DNA from: Alistipes sp.
GTDB lineage: Bacteria > Bacteroidota > Bacteroidia > Bacteroidales > Rikenellaceae
Length of the DNA stretch: 34,005 nt
Assembly (NCBI GenBank): GCA_017416915.1
Contig: JAFQAN010000021.1
Span: forward strand, 1 to 34,005
Direction of reading: 5' to 3'
A program made the position numbers and the translations under genes. This document shows, piece by piece, positions 6,790 through 14,827 of this stretch (position 1 is its first letter; the number at the start of each line of letters is the position of its first letter). The notes beneath the pieces are model-generated. The model did no database searches. It was not told where the DNA came from and saw only the letters and a list, made by a program, of their open reading frames with translations.

Positions 6790-9027
6790 TTAGTTTATGC
6801 GGAAGGCATTTTTTACCCCCTTGATGCGTCTGAGCGAGTGTAGAAGCGTATCGACGATGCCAGCACTCGGCACCTCGACGGTAAGCTCTGCCGATGCCGT
6901 GCCGTCGCCCTTGGGCGTGAAGTTTATGGAGCGTACGGCAAGCCCCAACTCCTTGGCTGCCACATCCATAATCGTTGTCGCCAAGCCTGGGATGTCGGCG
7001 GCAGATATGCGCACCGTTACGCGGAAGGCTCCCGCGGCGTCGCTGCGCCAGCGAGCCTCCATAACGCGGTAGGGGTAGCGCTCACGCATACGGCGGGCAT
7101 TGGGGCAGTCGGCACGGTGTATGGTGATGCCAGCGTTGATGGTAACGAAGCCGAAGATGTCGTCGCCCTTGATAGGGTTGCAGCAGCGCGCTAACTTATA
7201 CTCGATGTTGTTGATGCGCTCGTCGATTATCAGCGCATCGCTCGAACGGGGCTGTTCACGCTCCTCCTGGCGGCTACGCTTCTGCTCCTCGGCACGTGCT
7301 GCCGCCAGACGGCGCTCGTCGTCTGCCTCGCCCGAGAGCCAGCGTTGCAGCAGCTCCTTGATGCGTTGTAGTTCGAGCTTCTGGTCGGCGATGAGCATAT
7401 ATATATCGTTGCCACGGCGCTGTTTTAGCTCCTTGCAGAGGTATGCCACCGCCTCGTCCAATGATATGTCTATCTTCCAATTTTTTAGCTTGCGCTCCAA
7501 CTCCTCGCGCCCCATACGCGCATGCTTCATACGCTCCTCGCGCAGGTAGGCACGTATGCGCGAACGAGCCTTCGACGTAACGCATATCGAGAGCCAGTCT
7601 GCCTTGGGCGTCTGGTCCTTGCGTGTCAGCACCTCGCAGATGTCGCCATTGCGCAACGGCTCTTTGATAGGCACCACGCGACCGCCAATCTTGCCACCCA
7701 CGCATATCGAGCCTAACGAGGTGTGTATGTCGAAGGCGAAGTCCAGCACGGTAGCACCTACGGGCAGCTTACGTATGTCGCCCGAGGGTGTGAAGACGAA
7801 AATCTCGCCTGTCGAGGAGTTGCTGTCAAAGCGTCGTGCAATAGACTCCGAGGTGGTATTCTCCAACAACTCGCGCAGGCGGCGTAGCCACTCCTCGGCA
7901 CCCATACCGCCCTGCTTGATGCCCTTGTAGCGCCAGTGGGCGGCGATGCCTCGCTCGGCAATCTCGTCCATACGCTCGGTGCGTATCTGCACCTCTACCC
8001 AGCGACCCTCCTTCGTTACGACGGTGGTGTGCAACGACTCATATCCGTTGCTCTTGGGTATAGATATCCAGTCGCGCATACGCTCCGTATTGGGCGTGTA
8101 GAGGCTCGTTACGTGAGAATAGACCGTCCAGCATAGCGCCTTCTCGCGCTCTGGCTCGCAGTCGATGATGATGCGCAGGGCGAAGATGTCGAATACACCC
8201 TTGAACGGCACCTTCTGCTTGCGCATCTTCTGAAATATCGAATATACCGACTTGGTGCGGCTCTTGATGTGGTAGCGTATGTTGTCGCCGTCGAGCAGCT
8301 TGCGCACAGGCTCTAAGAAGCGCTCGATAAATTCGAGACGCTCCGCCTCGCTCTCCTTTAACTCGTGTACGATGTTGTGATAGGCCTCAGGTTCGAGGTA
8401 TTTTAGCGATAGGTCCTCCAACTCGCTCTTGATGTTGTATAGACCGAGCTTGTGGGCTATCTGGGCGTAGAGGTTGAGGCTCTCCCAGCTCTTCGTGCGG
8501 TGCTTCGCTACGGGGAACATATCGAGCGAGCGCATCACCTCCAACCTATCGGCAAGCTTGATAAGTATCACGCGTGGGTCTGTCGAGTACGACACTATCA
8601 TATCGCGGAAGTCCGCCGCCTGCTCCTTCGACATTTTGAGCTTTATATCCGAAATCTTGCATAGGGCGAGCGTTATGCCCAACACCTCGTCGCCAAACTC
8701 GTCGCGAATGAGCGTCGTGAGCGTCTCTAACTCGCCGTCGCGTCGTTGTGCGGCTATGCGCACGACGTCGTGTAGGATGGCTGCCACGGTCGAGTTACGA
8801 CCTAAGCCCACCTCCTCGACGACGATACGTGCCACGGCGACGTCGTGGTCGAGCATCGGCGTTCCGTTGTAGCGTCTAACATCCGCCATACGCTGCTCGG
8901 CGAAGCGTAGCGCACTATCTACCTTCGACTGTGTAAGCTCGGAAAATTGTGCCGCTATAAGCCCTCGAAAATCGGCATATCGCTCAAATAGTCGCATTGT
9001 TGTATCACTAATTACTACACCCTCCAT
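6790..9027 (-). CDS. Rel-type (p)ppGpp synthetase with degenerate hydrolase domain (745 aa)
   Basis: Full RSH layout: HD domain (about 40-190), synthetase (about 235-370), TGS (about 408-468), a Cys-containing helical/zinc-finger-like segment, and ACT at the C-terminus (about 665-745). The synthetase site looks intact: the GVFDIFALRI strand with Asp280, the RDWISIPKSNGYESLHTTV segment, and EVQIRT with Glu345. In the hydrolase domain His61, His86, Asp87 and Asp160 are kept. The HDxxED motif reads HDVVRI, so the two acidic residues that are Glu81/Asp82 in the Streptococcus enzyme are Arg90/Ile91, and the Asn of LADRLxNM is Val164. I infer a mainly synthetic, RelA-like enzyme, with hydrolysis done by another RSH elsewhere in the genome. 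It begins 9 bases after the methyltransferase gene ends. Confidence 0.9.
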   Translation of the reverse strand: MEGVVISDTTMRLFERYADFRGLIAAQFSELTQSKVDSALRFAEQRMADVRRYNGTPMLDHDVAVARIVVEEVGLGRNSTVAAILHDVVRIAAQRRDGELETLTTLIRDEFGDEVLGITLALCKISDIKLKMSKEQAADFRDMIVSYSTDPRVILIKLADRLEVMRSLDMFPVAKHRTKSWESLNLYAQIAHKLGLYNIKSELEDLSLKYLEPEAYHNIVHELKESEAERLEFIERFLEPVRKLLDGDNIRYHIKSRTKSVYSIFQKMRKQKVPFKGVFDIFALRIIIDCEPEREKALCWTVYSHVTSLYTPNTERMRDWISIPKSNGYESLHTTVVTKEGRWVEVQIRTERMDEIAERGIAAHWRYKGIKQGGMGAEEWLRRLRELLENTTSESIARRFDSNSSTGEIFVFTPSGDIRKLPVGATVLDFAFDIHTSLGSICVGGKIGGRVVPIKEPLRNGDICEVLTRKDQTPKADWLSICVTSKARSRIRAYLREERMKHARMGREELERKLKNWKIDISLDEAVAYLCKELKQRRGNDIYMLIADQKLELQRIKELLQRWLSGEADDERRLAAARAEEQKRSRQEEREQPRSSDALIIDERINNIEYKLARCCNPIKGDDIFGFVTINAGITIHRADCPNARRMRERYPYRVMEARWRSDAAGAFRVTVRISAADIPGLATTIMDVAAKELGLAVRSINFTPKGDGTASAELTVEVPSAGIVDTLLHSLRRIKGVKNAFRIN

Positions 9028-9036
9028 CTCGTATTC

Positions 9037-9816
9037 TTAATTAGTTTTCGGTTTATGAACAACAACCAAGTCATCGCCACCCGTAGCGTAGAGCCTCTGC
9101 TCGTCTGTCGAAAGTAGCTCGTCGCAGGTTATACGCTCCACCTCGAAGCCCGCCTCGCGCAGACGGTCGTCGTAGTCGCGACCATAGACGCGGCGGTGGT
9201 CGTACTGCCCAAAGAGGCGTGTGCGCTCCTCGGCGTCTGTGATGCTGTCATCCTCAAATGTCGTGCTGCGTCCACGCTCCTCTGGCACAATCATTATGCC
9301 CCAGCCGCCACGACGCATCGTGCGGTATAGCTCGCCCATAGCTCGTCTATCGTCGGCGACGTGCTCGAAGAGGTGGTTGCAGATGATAACATCGACCGAT
9401 TCGTCGGCGAGGGGTATCTGCTGCACGTCGAAGTGCATACGTGCCAAGGGCGACTCTAAGTCGGCGGTGAGGTAGTGGTCGCTACCCTTATACAGACGCT
9501 CGAAGTGGCGCATCAGCGATACCTCGGGGGCTATATGCAGCAGTGTGGGCAGCTCCGTACGTAGCGTTGTGTGGCGCTCTATCCATAGCCATATCAGGCG
9601 GTGGCGCTCCAACGACAGACAGCGAGGACATAGCGCATCCTCTCTCGACGATACGTAGCCGTAGGGCAGGAAGCGTCGGCGGCGCGCACCACATATCGGA
9701 CACTCTCTGCCACGACCGATGTAGGCGACACCCATAATGGGTACCACCCACCCCGCCATACGCTGCATCACGCCGCGAGGGATATGGTTTAATGCCCAAC
9801 GAATAATGCGCTTCAT
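9037..9816 (-). CDS. Class I SAM-dependent methyltransferase with N-terminal zinc ribbon (259 aa)
   Basis: A short hydrophobic/basic N-terminus precedes a zinc-ribbon-like pair, CPIC (Cys39, Cys42) and CPRC (Cys63, Cys66). The Rossmann methyltransferase core follows: LLHIAPE (motif I region), a DLE acidic strand end, and the post-I/II segment IPLADESVDVIICNHLFEHVADD, typical of the Methyltransf_11 fold. Substrate unknown. The zinc ribbon might bind RNA or another protein. The stop is 9 bases upstream of the rel gene start and the start is 3 bases after the xseB stop, so it is part of a tight leftward operon. Confidence 0.8.
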   Translation of the reverse strand: MKRIIRWALNHIPRGVMQRMAGWVVPIMGVAYIGRGRECPICGARRRRFLPYGYVSSREDALCPRCLSLERHRLIWLWIERHTTLRTELPTLLHIAPEVSLMRHFERLYKGSDHYLTADLESPLARMHFDVQQIPLADESVDVIICNHLFEHVADDRRAMGELYRTMRRGGWGIMIVPEERGRSTTFEDDSITDAEERTRLFGQYDHRRVYGRDYDDRLREAGFEVERITCDELLSTDEQRLYATGGDDLVVVHKPKTN

Positions 9817-9819
9817 CTC

Positions 9820-10032
9820 CTACTGCTCGTTGTTAAGCGACTCTCCCTTAATAAGGTTTTCGACCTCCACTTCGGTTGCCGTAAGACGGCTACGACACAG
9901 CGCTATAAGCTCTGTGGCGCGGGCTACCGAGCTGCTTAGCTCATCGACGCTAAGTTCTCCCGAGCGAAGATGCCCGACAATCTTCTCAACCTCGGCAATC
10001 GCCTCGGCGTAGTTTAACTCCTTGTTGCTCAT
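9820..10032 (-). CDS. xseB: Exodeoxyribonuclease VII small subunit XseB
   Basis: Small helical protein (70 aa from Met-Ser-Asn-Lys) with the family pattern YAEAIAEVEKIVGHLRSGELSVDEL followed by a second helix with ARATELIALCRSRL. It binds the XseA large subunit to form the nuclease that degrades single-stranded DNA. I chose the internal Met at 10032 because it follows the xseA stop by four bases and gives the normal family length; an upstream in-frame Met at 10068 would add a basic 12-residue stretch lying inside xseA. Confidence 0.92.
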   Translation of the reverse strand: MSNKELNYAEAIAEVEKIVGHLRSGELSVDELSSSVARATELIALCRSRLTATEVEVENLIKGESLNNEQ

Positions 10033-10036
10033 ATTA

Positions 10037-11320
10037 CTATTTTCGTTTCTTGTTTTTCGTCGTCTCATCTACGGTGGCGCGTATGCTGCCCCCTGCAATC
10101 TCGATGTGTAGGCTGTCGCCACGCGCTACTTTTTCGATGCTGCACACCTCGCCACGCTCGTTGCGCACCACCGAGAAGCCTAATGCGAGGATATTATCCA
10201 CCGAGCGGCTCTCAACAAATGTTGTGTGTAGCTCGATACGCTGACGCTCCGTGGCGATAAGGCTGCGGGCGCTGTCGAAGAGCTGATTTTCGATTGACTC
10301 CAAGCGGTGCGACGAGTTATTTAGTGCCACGATAGCCTGTCGTGCGAGCTCTCCTGCGAGGCGCTCCAAGCCCACGCGCTGCGCGGCTATGAGCGAGCGT
10401 GTGAGGTCGCCAAGCTGCTGCGCGAGGCTGTCGATGAGGTATATCTCGTTGTCGGCAAGCTCCGCAAGGGTGGTAGCTACGGCGGTAGGCGTCTTGCACG
10501 ATAGGTGTGCCACCATATCGCAGACACTAACGTCTTTGTCGTGTCCGATGCCTGTGATTACGGGTAGCGGAAATTGTGCTATGTGCGAGGCTATGCGGTA
10601 GGAGTCGAACAGAGCAAGGTCGCTCGTAGAGCCGCCACCACGTATTATCGCCACCACGTCGAACGACAGCTCCTCCTCGGCGATACGGTCTAAGGCGTCG
10701 ATGATGCTCTGCTCGGCACTATCGCCCTGCATAAGGCTCTCGAAGAGTGTTAGGCGGAAGGCGTAGGGTGAGCGCGCTATCTCGCGGCAGAAGTCGCGGT
10801 AGCCCGCCGCTGTGGCACTCGACACTATGGCAATGCGTAGCGTGGGGCGGGCAAGTTCCAGCTCGTGGTTCATATCCCACACACCGTCGCGGCGCAGACG
10901 CTCGATGGTCTCGCGACGACGACGCTCCACCTCGCCGAGTGTGTAGCTCGGGTCGATGTCGATAATCTGTAACGAGAAGCCATATACCTCGTGATAGGTA
11001 ACCACTACGCACACCAGAAGGCGTATGCCCGCGGCAAGAGATGCCCCCGTTGTCTGCTCAAAGAGGGGGGCAAGGCGTGCATAGCTGCTCTTCCATATCA
11101 CGGCACGAGCTTCGGCGCGCGGCGCTCCATCCGACGAACCCTTCTCCACGAGGTTGAGGTAGCAGTGTCCCGAGCGGTTTAGTTTCAACTCCGACACCTC
11201 GGCACTTATCCACACAGGCTCCGTAAAGCGCGTTTCGAGTGTCGAGCGCACCATACGTTGCAGGTCGAAGAGCGTGAGGCTTTCGTGGGCGGTGGTCGTT
11301 ATGTCGAGCGGTGTTGTCAT
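10037..11320 (-). CDS. xseA: Exodeoxyribonuclease VII large subunit XseA
   Basis: 427 aa, normal size. The N-terminal OB-fold (about 15-115) contains VWISAEVSELKLNRSGHCYLNL. The catalytic part includes IAIVSSATAAGYRDF, IIRGGGSTSDLALFD, PVITGIGHDKDVSVCDMVAH and KTPTAVATTL, which are signature segments of XseA. A coiled-coil region and the C-terminal ALGFSVVRN segment follow. It acts in the cytosol on single-stranded DNA in repair. xseB follows immediately, as expected. Confidence 0.95.
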   Translation of the reverse strand: MTTPLDITTTAHESLTLFDLQRMVRSTLETRFTEPVWISAEVSELKLNRSGHCYLNLVEKGSSDGAPRAEARAVIWKSSYARLAPLFEQTTGASLAAGIRLLVCVVVTYHEVYGFSLQIIDIDPSYTLGEVERRRRETIERLRRDGVWDMNHELELARPTLRIAIVSSATAAGYRDFCREIARSPYAFRLTLFESLMQGDSAEQSIIDALDRIAEEELSFDVVAIIRGGGSTSDLALFDSYRIASHIAQFPLPVITGIGHDKDVSVCDMVAHLSCKTPTAVATTLAELADNEIYLIDSLAQQLGDLTRSLIAAQRVGLERLAGELARQAIVALNNSSHRLESIENQLFDSARSLIATERQRIELHTTFVESRSVDNILALGFSVVRNERGEVCSIEKVARGDSLHIEIAGGSIRATVDETTKNKKRK

Positions 11321-11346
11321 CCCTCCAATTTTATGCGTCGAGGCGG

Positions 11347-11886
11347 TTAAAGTATTATCACTCCTTGCTCGGTGGGTAGTTGTTTACCTCTGGGGAGCTG
11401 GATGTTTACAAGATGTATGCTCTGTTGTGCTACGCCGTCGCGTGTGGCGGGTATCCAGCGCGGAGCGGCGTCGATGGCCTTCTGCACACGTTTGAGAAAT
11501 TGGCGTGAGGTGCTTTCGAGGATCTCGGCGATGGTTGCGTTGCCCTGCTCGTCTATTGTGAGGCGTAGCGATACACGTTCGGCGGGCATACGCTCGTCCC
11601 ATTTAACCGTTGCGGCAAGGTACTCTGTGAAGTTGTTGCAATTCGCGACCTCGAAACGCGCTGGGGTGTCGTAGCGAAGCGTTACGAGGATGACACCTTC
11701 GCCTGCTGCCGTACCCCAACGTGCGATGGTCTCTTCGTCGGCAGGCAGCACGTCGATACGCTCAATATCCTCGTGTGGGATATGCTCGATGCTCTCGACT
11801 ATCGTGCCATTGACCACATATAGTGGCTCTTGCGCACGTAGCGATGTGGCAGTGAGTAGCACGATAAACAGTAGAAGAGGTCGCAT
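11347..11886 (-). CDS. Exported protein joining a receptor-plug-like segment to a TonB C-terminal-like domain (179 aa)
   Basis: Signal peptide at 1-18 (cleavage near LRAQE). Residues 21-72 (YVVNGTIVES, then IERIDVLPADE, then GEGVILVTLR) look like the core of a TonB-dependent receptor plug, as found in SusC-like proteins, but no barrel follows. Residues about 85-165 (WDERMPAERVSLRLTIDEQGNATIAEILES, then APRWIPATRDG) resemble the TonB C-terminal domain. A periplasmic adaptor acting with TonB systems is possible, but this is inference. It starts 3 bases after the DUF2490 gene stop, so it is in the same operon. Confidence 0.65.
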   Translation of the reverse strand: MRPLLLFIVLLTATSLRAQEPLYVVNGTIVESIEHIPHEDIERIDVLPADEETIARWGTAAGEGVILVTLRYDTPARFEVANCNNFTEYLAATVKWDERMPAERVSLRLTIDEQGNATIAEILESTSRQFLKRVQKAIDAAPRWIPATRDGVAQQSIHLVNIQLPRGKQLPTEQGVIIL

Positions 11887-11889
11887 AAC

Positions 11890-12675
11890 TTATAGCTTAA
11901 ATTTGTACGATATGCCGAAGATGTGGCGTATCTGCCGCTCCTCGACGTAACCCTTCAAGTCGCCCTTATTGCCCTTGTAGTCGATGTTGTAGCCACGGTC
12001 GAAGTCGATGTAGTAGTAGAACTCCAAGCGGTGTGAGCGTGTGATACGGTACTTTGTGCCGACACCCAAGCGGTAGCGTGTGATGTAGTTGTCGGTTTGC
12101 AACGTCGCTTCAAGGTAGTTATCAACGACCTTGGGGGCGTTGAGCGTGTTGTTAAGCTCGAAGAGCAGGTAGGGCGACCACTTCGAGTGGCGAATGTTAT
12201 ATACAGCCTCGACACGCGAGCGCAGTATCAACTCGGGGTTCATCTTCTCGAAGCGGTTTACCGAGTCGGTACGGAATGTGGTTTGTAGCCTCTCGCGCAG
12301 CGATAAATCGAAGCGTCCAGCCTTGACAACGCCCTCGAAGTTGAGGTTGAGGCGGTGGCGTGGCTGCTTCCACGACCCCTTATCGTGGGGGTTGATAAGC
12401 ACATAGTCGGCGCCGAGGTTGAAGTATTTGCACACCTCGTAGTTCAAGCCTACCGAGGTCTGCAACCTATCGACGGTCGAAAAATCATCCTTCAAGCGCG
12501 CCTGAAATGACGCCTCCAACGATAGGTCGTTGATGGGCGACCACTCGAAAGCGGCCTCGACACGTCCGCGGAAGTCGTTGCTACGCTCAACGGCGGGCGT
12601 GTACTCCTGCGCAAAAAGCGAGGTGGCGCTAAGCAACGCAACACTGAGGGCGATATATCTAATTACTCTTTTCAT
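11890..12675 (-). CDS. DUF2490 family outer-membrane beta-barrel protein
   Basis: Starting at MKRVIRY gives a clean signal peptide (cleavage near SLFAQE) and a 261 aa precursor. The open frame extends 17 codons upstream but that part is not signal-like. The body has alternating amphipathic strands (SLEASFQARLKDD, YFNLGADYVLIN, HRLEFYYYIDFD) with aromatic girdles and ends in YKFKL, a barrel-like C-terminus. This matches DUF2490 proteins, which are of unknown function. Its place next to DUF4956 and VTC genes suggests an envelope role tied to that module. Confidence 0.75.
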   Translation of the reverse strand: MKRVIRYIALSVALLSATSLFAQEYTPAVERSNDFRGRVEAAFEWSPINDLSLEASFQARLKDDFSTVDRLQTSVGLNYEVCKYFNLGADYVLINPHDKGSWKQPRHRLNLNFEGVVKAGRFDLSLRERLQTTFRTDSVNRFEKMNPELILRSRVEAVYNIRHSKWSPYLLFELNNTLNAPKVVDNYLEATLQTDNYITRYRLGVGTKYRITRSHRLEFYYYIDFDRGYNIDYKGNKGDLKGYVEERQIRHIFGISYKFKL

Positions 12676-12709
12676 AACTATCTGTTCGTTAGTGATTAAA
12701 GGGTATGCC

Positions 12710-13438
12710 CTACTCGTTGAAGGCATTTTTTTCGTTTATTTTTAGTGTCTCATCTGGTAGCGAACGCTCGCCCTTTGTGGGGATGTAATATACTTTGAGG
12801 AACGCCACGTCGCGCAGTAAATCCACGTTGCCGACATCGACTCTTGTGGGCTTGATGCCTAAGCGCGCCTCCAAGTCGGCGAGAAGCTCGGCGCGACGTT
12901 CGGGGGTGATAAGCTCGATGCGCTCGTAGCATACCAGCTTCGATGCCTCACGACGTCCCCCGACGACGTACTCCACCACCACGAGTAGCGCCACGAGCAG
13001 CAGATTGGCGATAAGGAGCTGGTCGTTGATGAGGTTGATGCCGTTGATGACCGATGTGGCGATGGTGATAAAGAGGTAGGTCATCTCACGAATAGGTACC
13101 ATCTCGGTACGGTAGCGCATAATGCCGAATATCATAAACAGACCAAGACCTACGGTGATGTCGAGGCTCACGCCACCCATAAAGTAGAGCAGCATAAAGA
13201 CTGCCGCCGAGAAGAGCATAAATGTTGTGGCAAACTCCTTGCGGTGGCTCTTCGGGTAGTAGAATAGCCAGATTATCGCCGAGCAGATTACTATGTTGAA
13301 GATAAACTGTGTGGCGAGTAGCGCAATGGGTGATAGATTCATCGACGCGAGGTCGAAAAGGCTGCGATTGGCCGTCTCAATAGCAGACATCTCGCTATCG
13401 AGCATCGTGGGTGGTACTTCCAACTCTAAAAGGTGCAT
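12710..13438 (-). CDS. DUF4956 inner-membrane protein
   Basis: 242 aa. Four or more hydrophobic helices lie between about residues 40 and 165 (for example LLATQFIFNIVICSAIIWLF and LGLFMIFGIMRYRTE), followed by a soluble C-terminal domain of about 70 residues. The GIMRYRTEMVPIREMTYLF segment is characteristic of DUF4956. This family commonly sits beside VTC-domain polyphosphate polymerase genes, as here (11 bases downstream). It is plausibly the membrane partner of the polymerase. Confidence 0.85.
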   Translation of the reverse strand: MHLLELEVPPTMLDSEMSAIETANRSLFDLASMNLSPIALLATQFIFNIVICSAIIWLFYYPKSHRKEFATTFMLFSAAVFMLLYFMGGVSLDITVGLGLFMIFGIMRYRTEMVPIREMTYLFITIATSVINGINLINDQLLIANLLLVALLVVVEYVVGGRREASKLVCYERIELITPERRAELLADLEARLGIKPTRVDVGNVDLLRDVAFLKVYYIPTKGERSLPDETLKINEKNAFNE

Positions 13439-13449
13439 ATCATTAAGTT

Positions 13450-14268
13450 TTATTTTGTTTTACAAAAGTTGTCGTCGGCGCCGAGGCGCTTGCTAATATC
13501 GCGCAGTTTTAGCTTAAAGCGGTTCTTCTTGATATGCTCGACCGTGAGTGCCGTGCCGAGGCAGTATTTGCTCACTTTGAGCGGTGCGATGTGCATATCG
13601 CGCAGTATGCGCTTCATCGTCGAGAGGGCGTTGCCGTCCTGTTTAAGCTCGACAATTGCCATTCGCTCTATTGCGGCGGTGCGGCGTGTGCGCACATCCT
13701 CGTAGCAGAGGTCGAGGTCGATGGTTAGGCGCTCGGTAAGCTCCCTGTTTACCAGTGTTATGCGTGTAAAGCGTGTGGCAAGCGCAGGGGATAGCTCCTC
13801 TATGGCGTAACGGGCGAAAGTGGTGTAGAAGGCTGCCGCCTCGCTGTTGTGGTGAAAGCCCGTGAGTTCATCGTGCGAGATTGCTATGCGGCGCTTCTTG
13901 GTGCGACCACGGTTATTCTTATTCTTAATCTCTAAGAACGCCTGGTTTGTCTCAACGTAGAGGCGTGTGCGTACCTTCTGGCGTGTGAGCTGCTGGTTGT
14001 GGTGTACGATATACATATCGCGCTCGGCGGTGTCGTAGTATAGCGTGTTGTAGCGGCAGGCGCGTATGCCGTCGATAACCTGCACACGATAGCCGCACTC
14101 GGCTGCACGTTGTAGCATATCGAGTACCTCGCCCTCGGAGAGTACATACTTCGTGTCGATGCGGTTCATCAGCTTCACGCCGCACATCTGGTCGAGCGTG
14201 ATGGTCGCCATATTGCGCCACAACGGCAGGTTGTTAAGTAGGTCGTATGTAAGCTCGCTGCGTTGCAT
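13450..14268 (-). CDS. VTC-domain polyphosphate polymerase
   Basis: 272 aa, a single VTC (tunnel-fold, CYTH-like) domain. Conserved charged positions expected to line the tunnel are visible: NRIDTKYVL (Arg36, Lys40), YNTLYYDT, a basic strand with Arg96, Lys98, Arg100 and Arg102, FLEIK (Glu113, Lys115), VELKQ (Glu207, Lys209), and a late SKY lysine (Lys234). VTC-type enzymes make polyphosphate from ATP on the cytosolic face of a membrane. The membrane partner DUF4956 follows directly. Confidence 0.88.
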   Translation of the reverse strand: MQRSELTYDLLNNLPLWRNMATITLDQMCGVKLMNRIDTKYVLSEGEVLDMLQRAAECGYRVQVIDGIRACRYNTLYYDTAERDMYIVHHNQQLTRQKVRTRLYVETNQAFLEIKNKNNRGRTKKRRIAISHDELTGFHHNSEAAAFYTTFARYAIEELSPALATRFTRITLVNRELTERLTIDLDLCYEDVRTRRTAAIERMAIVELKQDGNALSTMKRILRDMHIAPLKVSKYCLGTALTVEHIKKNRFKLKLRDISKRLGADDNFCKTK

Positions 14269-14270
14269 CG

Positions 14271-14699
14271 TTACTCGTAGCTGTATTCAAACTGTCGGTA
14301 GGAGTTCAGCACACCATTTGCCGAGTAGTTCATTTGGCGCGTACATACGCCGTGTGCATCGTACTCGAAGGTGCGCACCTTCGAGAGCTTGTTGCGCTCG
14401 TTGAAGATGCGCTCCTTGATGAGCTGCCCCTTGTCGTTGTATTCGAACTCCGCGCGCCACGCCAAACGGGTGCCGAAGTCGCTATACTCCGCCTCCTCGA
14501 TAAGTTGCCCTTGGGCGTTGTATATCTCGGCGTGGTCAATCCATCGCTTCTTGCCATCGGGTGTGGTCTTCCACTCCTTGATGGTGAGCTGCTTGCCGCT
14601 TTTGCGCGCCATATCGGGACGTTCGGGACCCTGTGCTACGGCGGCGCTTATGCCTAAAATTAGGAGTGCGAAAATCGCTGTTATGCCTCTTGAAATCAT
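14271..14699 (-). CDS. Small exported YD/MORN-like repeat protein (142 aa)
   Basis: From Met-Ile-Ser-Arg there is a clear signal peptide (hydrophobic core AIFALLILGISAAVA, cleavage before QGPE). The mature part has about three repeats of the kind YNAQGQLIEEAEY, YNDKGQLIKERIF and YDAHGVCTRQMNY, resembling toxin-repeat/YD or MORN-like units. Function unknown. The upstream in-frame Met at 14759 lies within the hairpin after prfA, so I reject it. The stop is 2 bases from the start of the VTC gene, so this is likely the first gene of the polyphosphate operon. Confidence 0.75.
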   Translation of the reverse strand: MISRGITAIFALLILGISAAVAQGPERPDMARKSGKQLTIKEWKTTPDGKKRWIDHAEIYNAQGQLIEEAEYSDFGTRLAWRAEFEYNDKGQLIKERIFNERNKLSKVRTFEYDAHGVCTRQMNYSANGVLNSYRQFEYSYE

Positions 14700-14721
14700 A
14701 GATGTAGCTTGTCTATTAAGC

Positions 14722-14756
14722 AGTTTCGACCAAACCTGTGGGGTCTGGTCGAAACT
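14722..14756 (-). terminator. Putative terminator downstream of prfA
   Basis: Eleven-bp perfect inverted repeat AGTTTCGACCA / TGGTCGAAACT around a 13-base loop. The T-tract on the minus strand is weak, so it may act with other signals. Confidence 0.6.
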
Positions 14757-14827
14757 CAACTGTATTAGTCGTGGGCTTGAAATGTCGTTGTCGGCCCACT
14801 TCTCTTGCTTCCTTCTTCCTTACCCCT

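Noticed and set aside
14700-14759. Longer start of the small exported protein at 14759
   Set aside because: It would run through the hairpin after prfA and precede the signal peptide with 20 unlikely residues.
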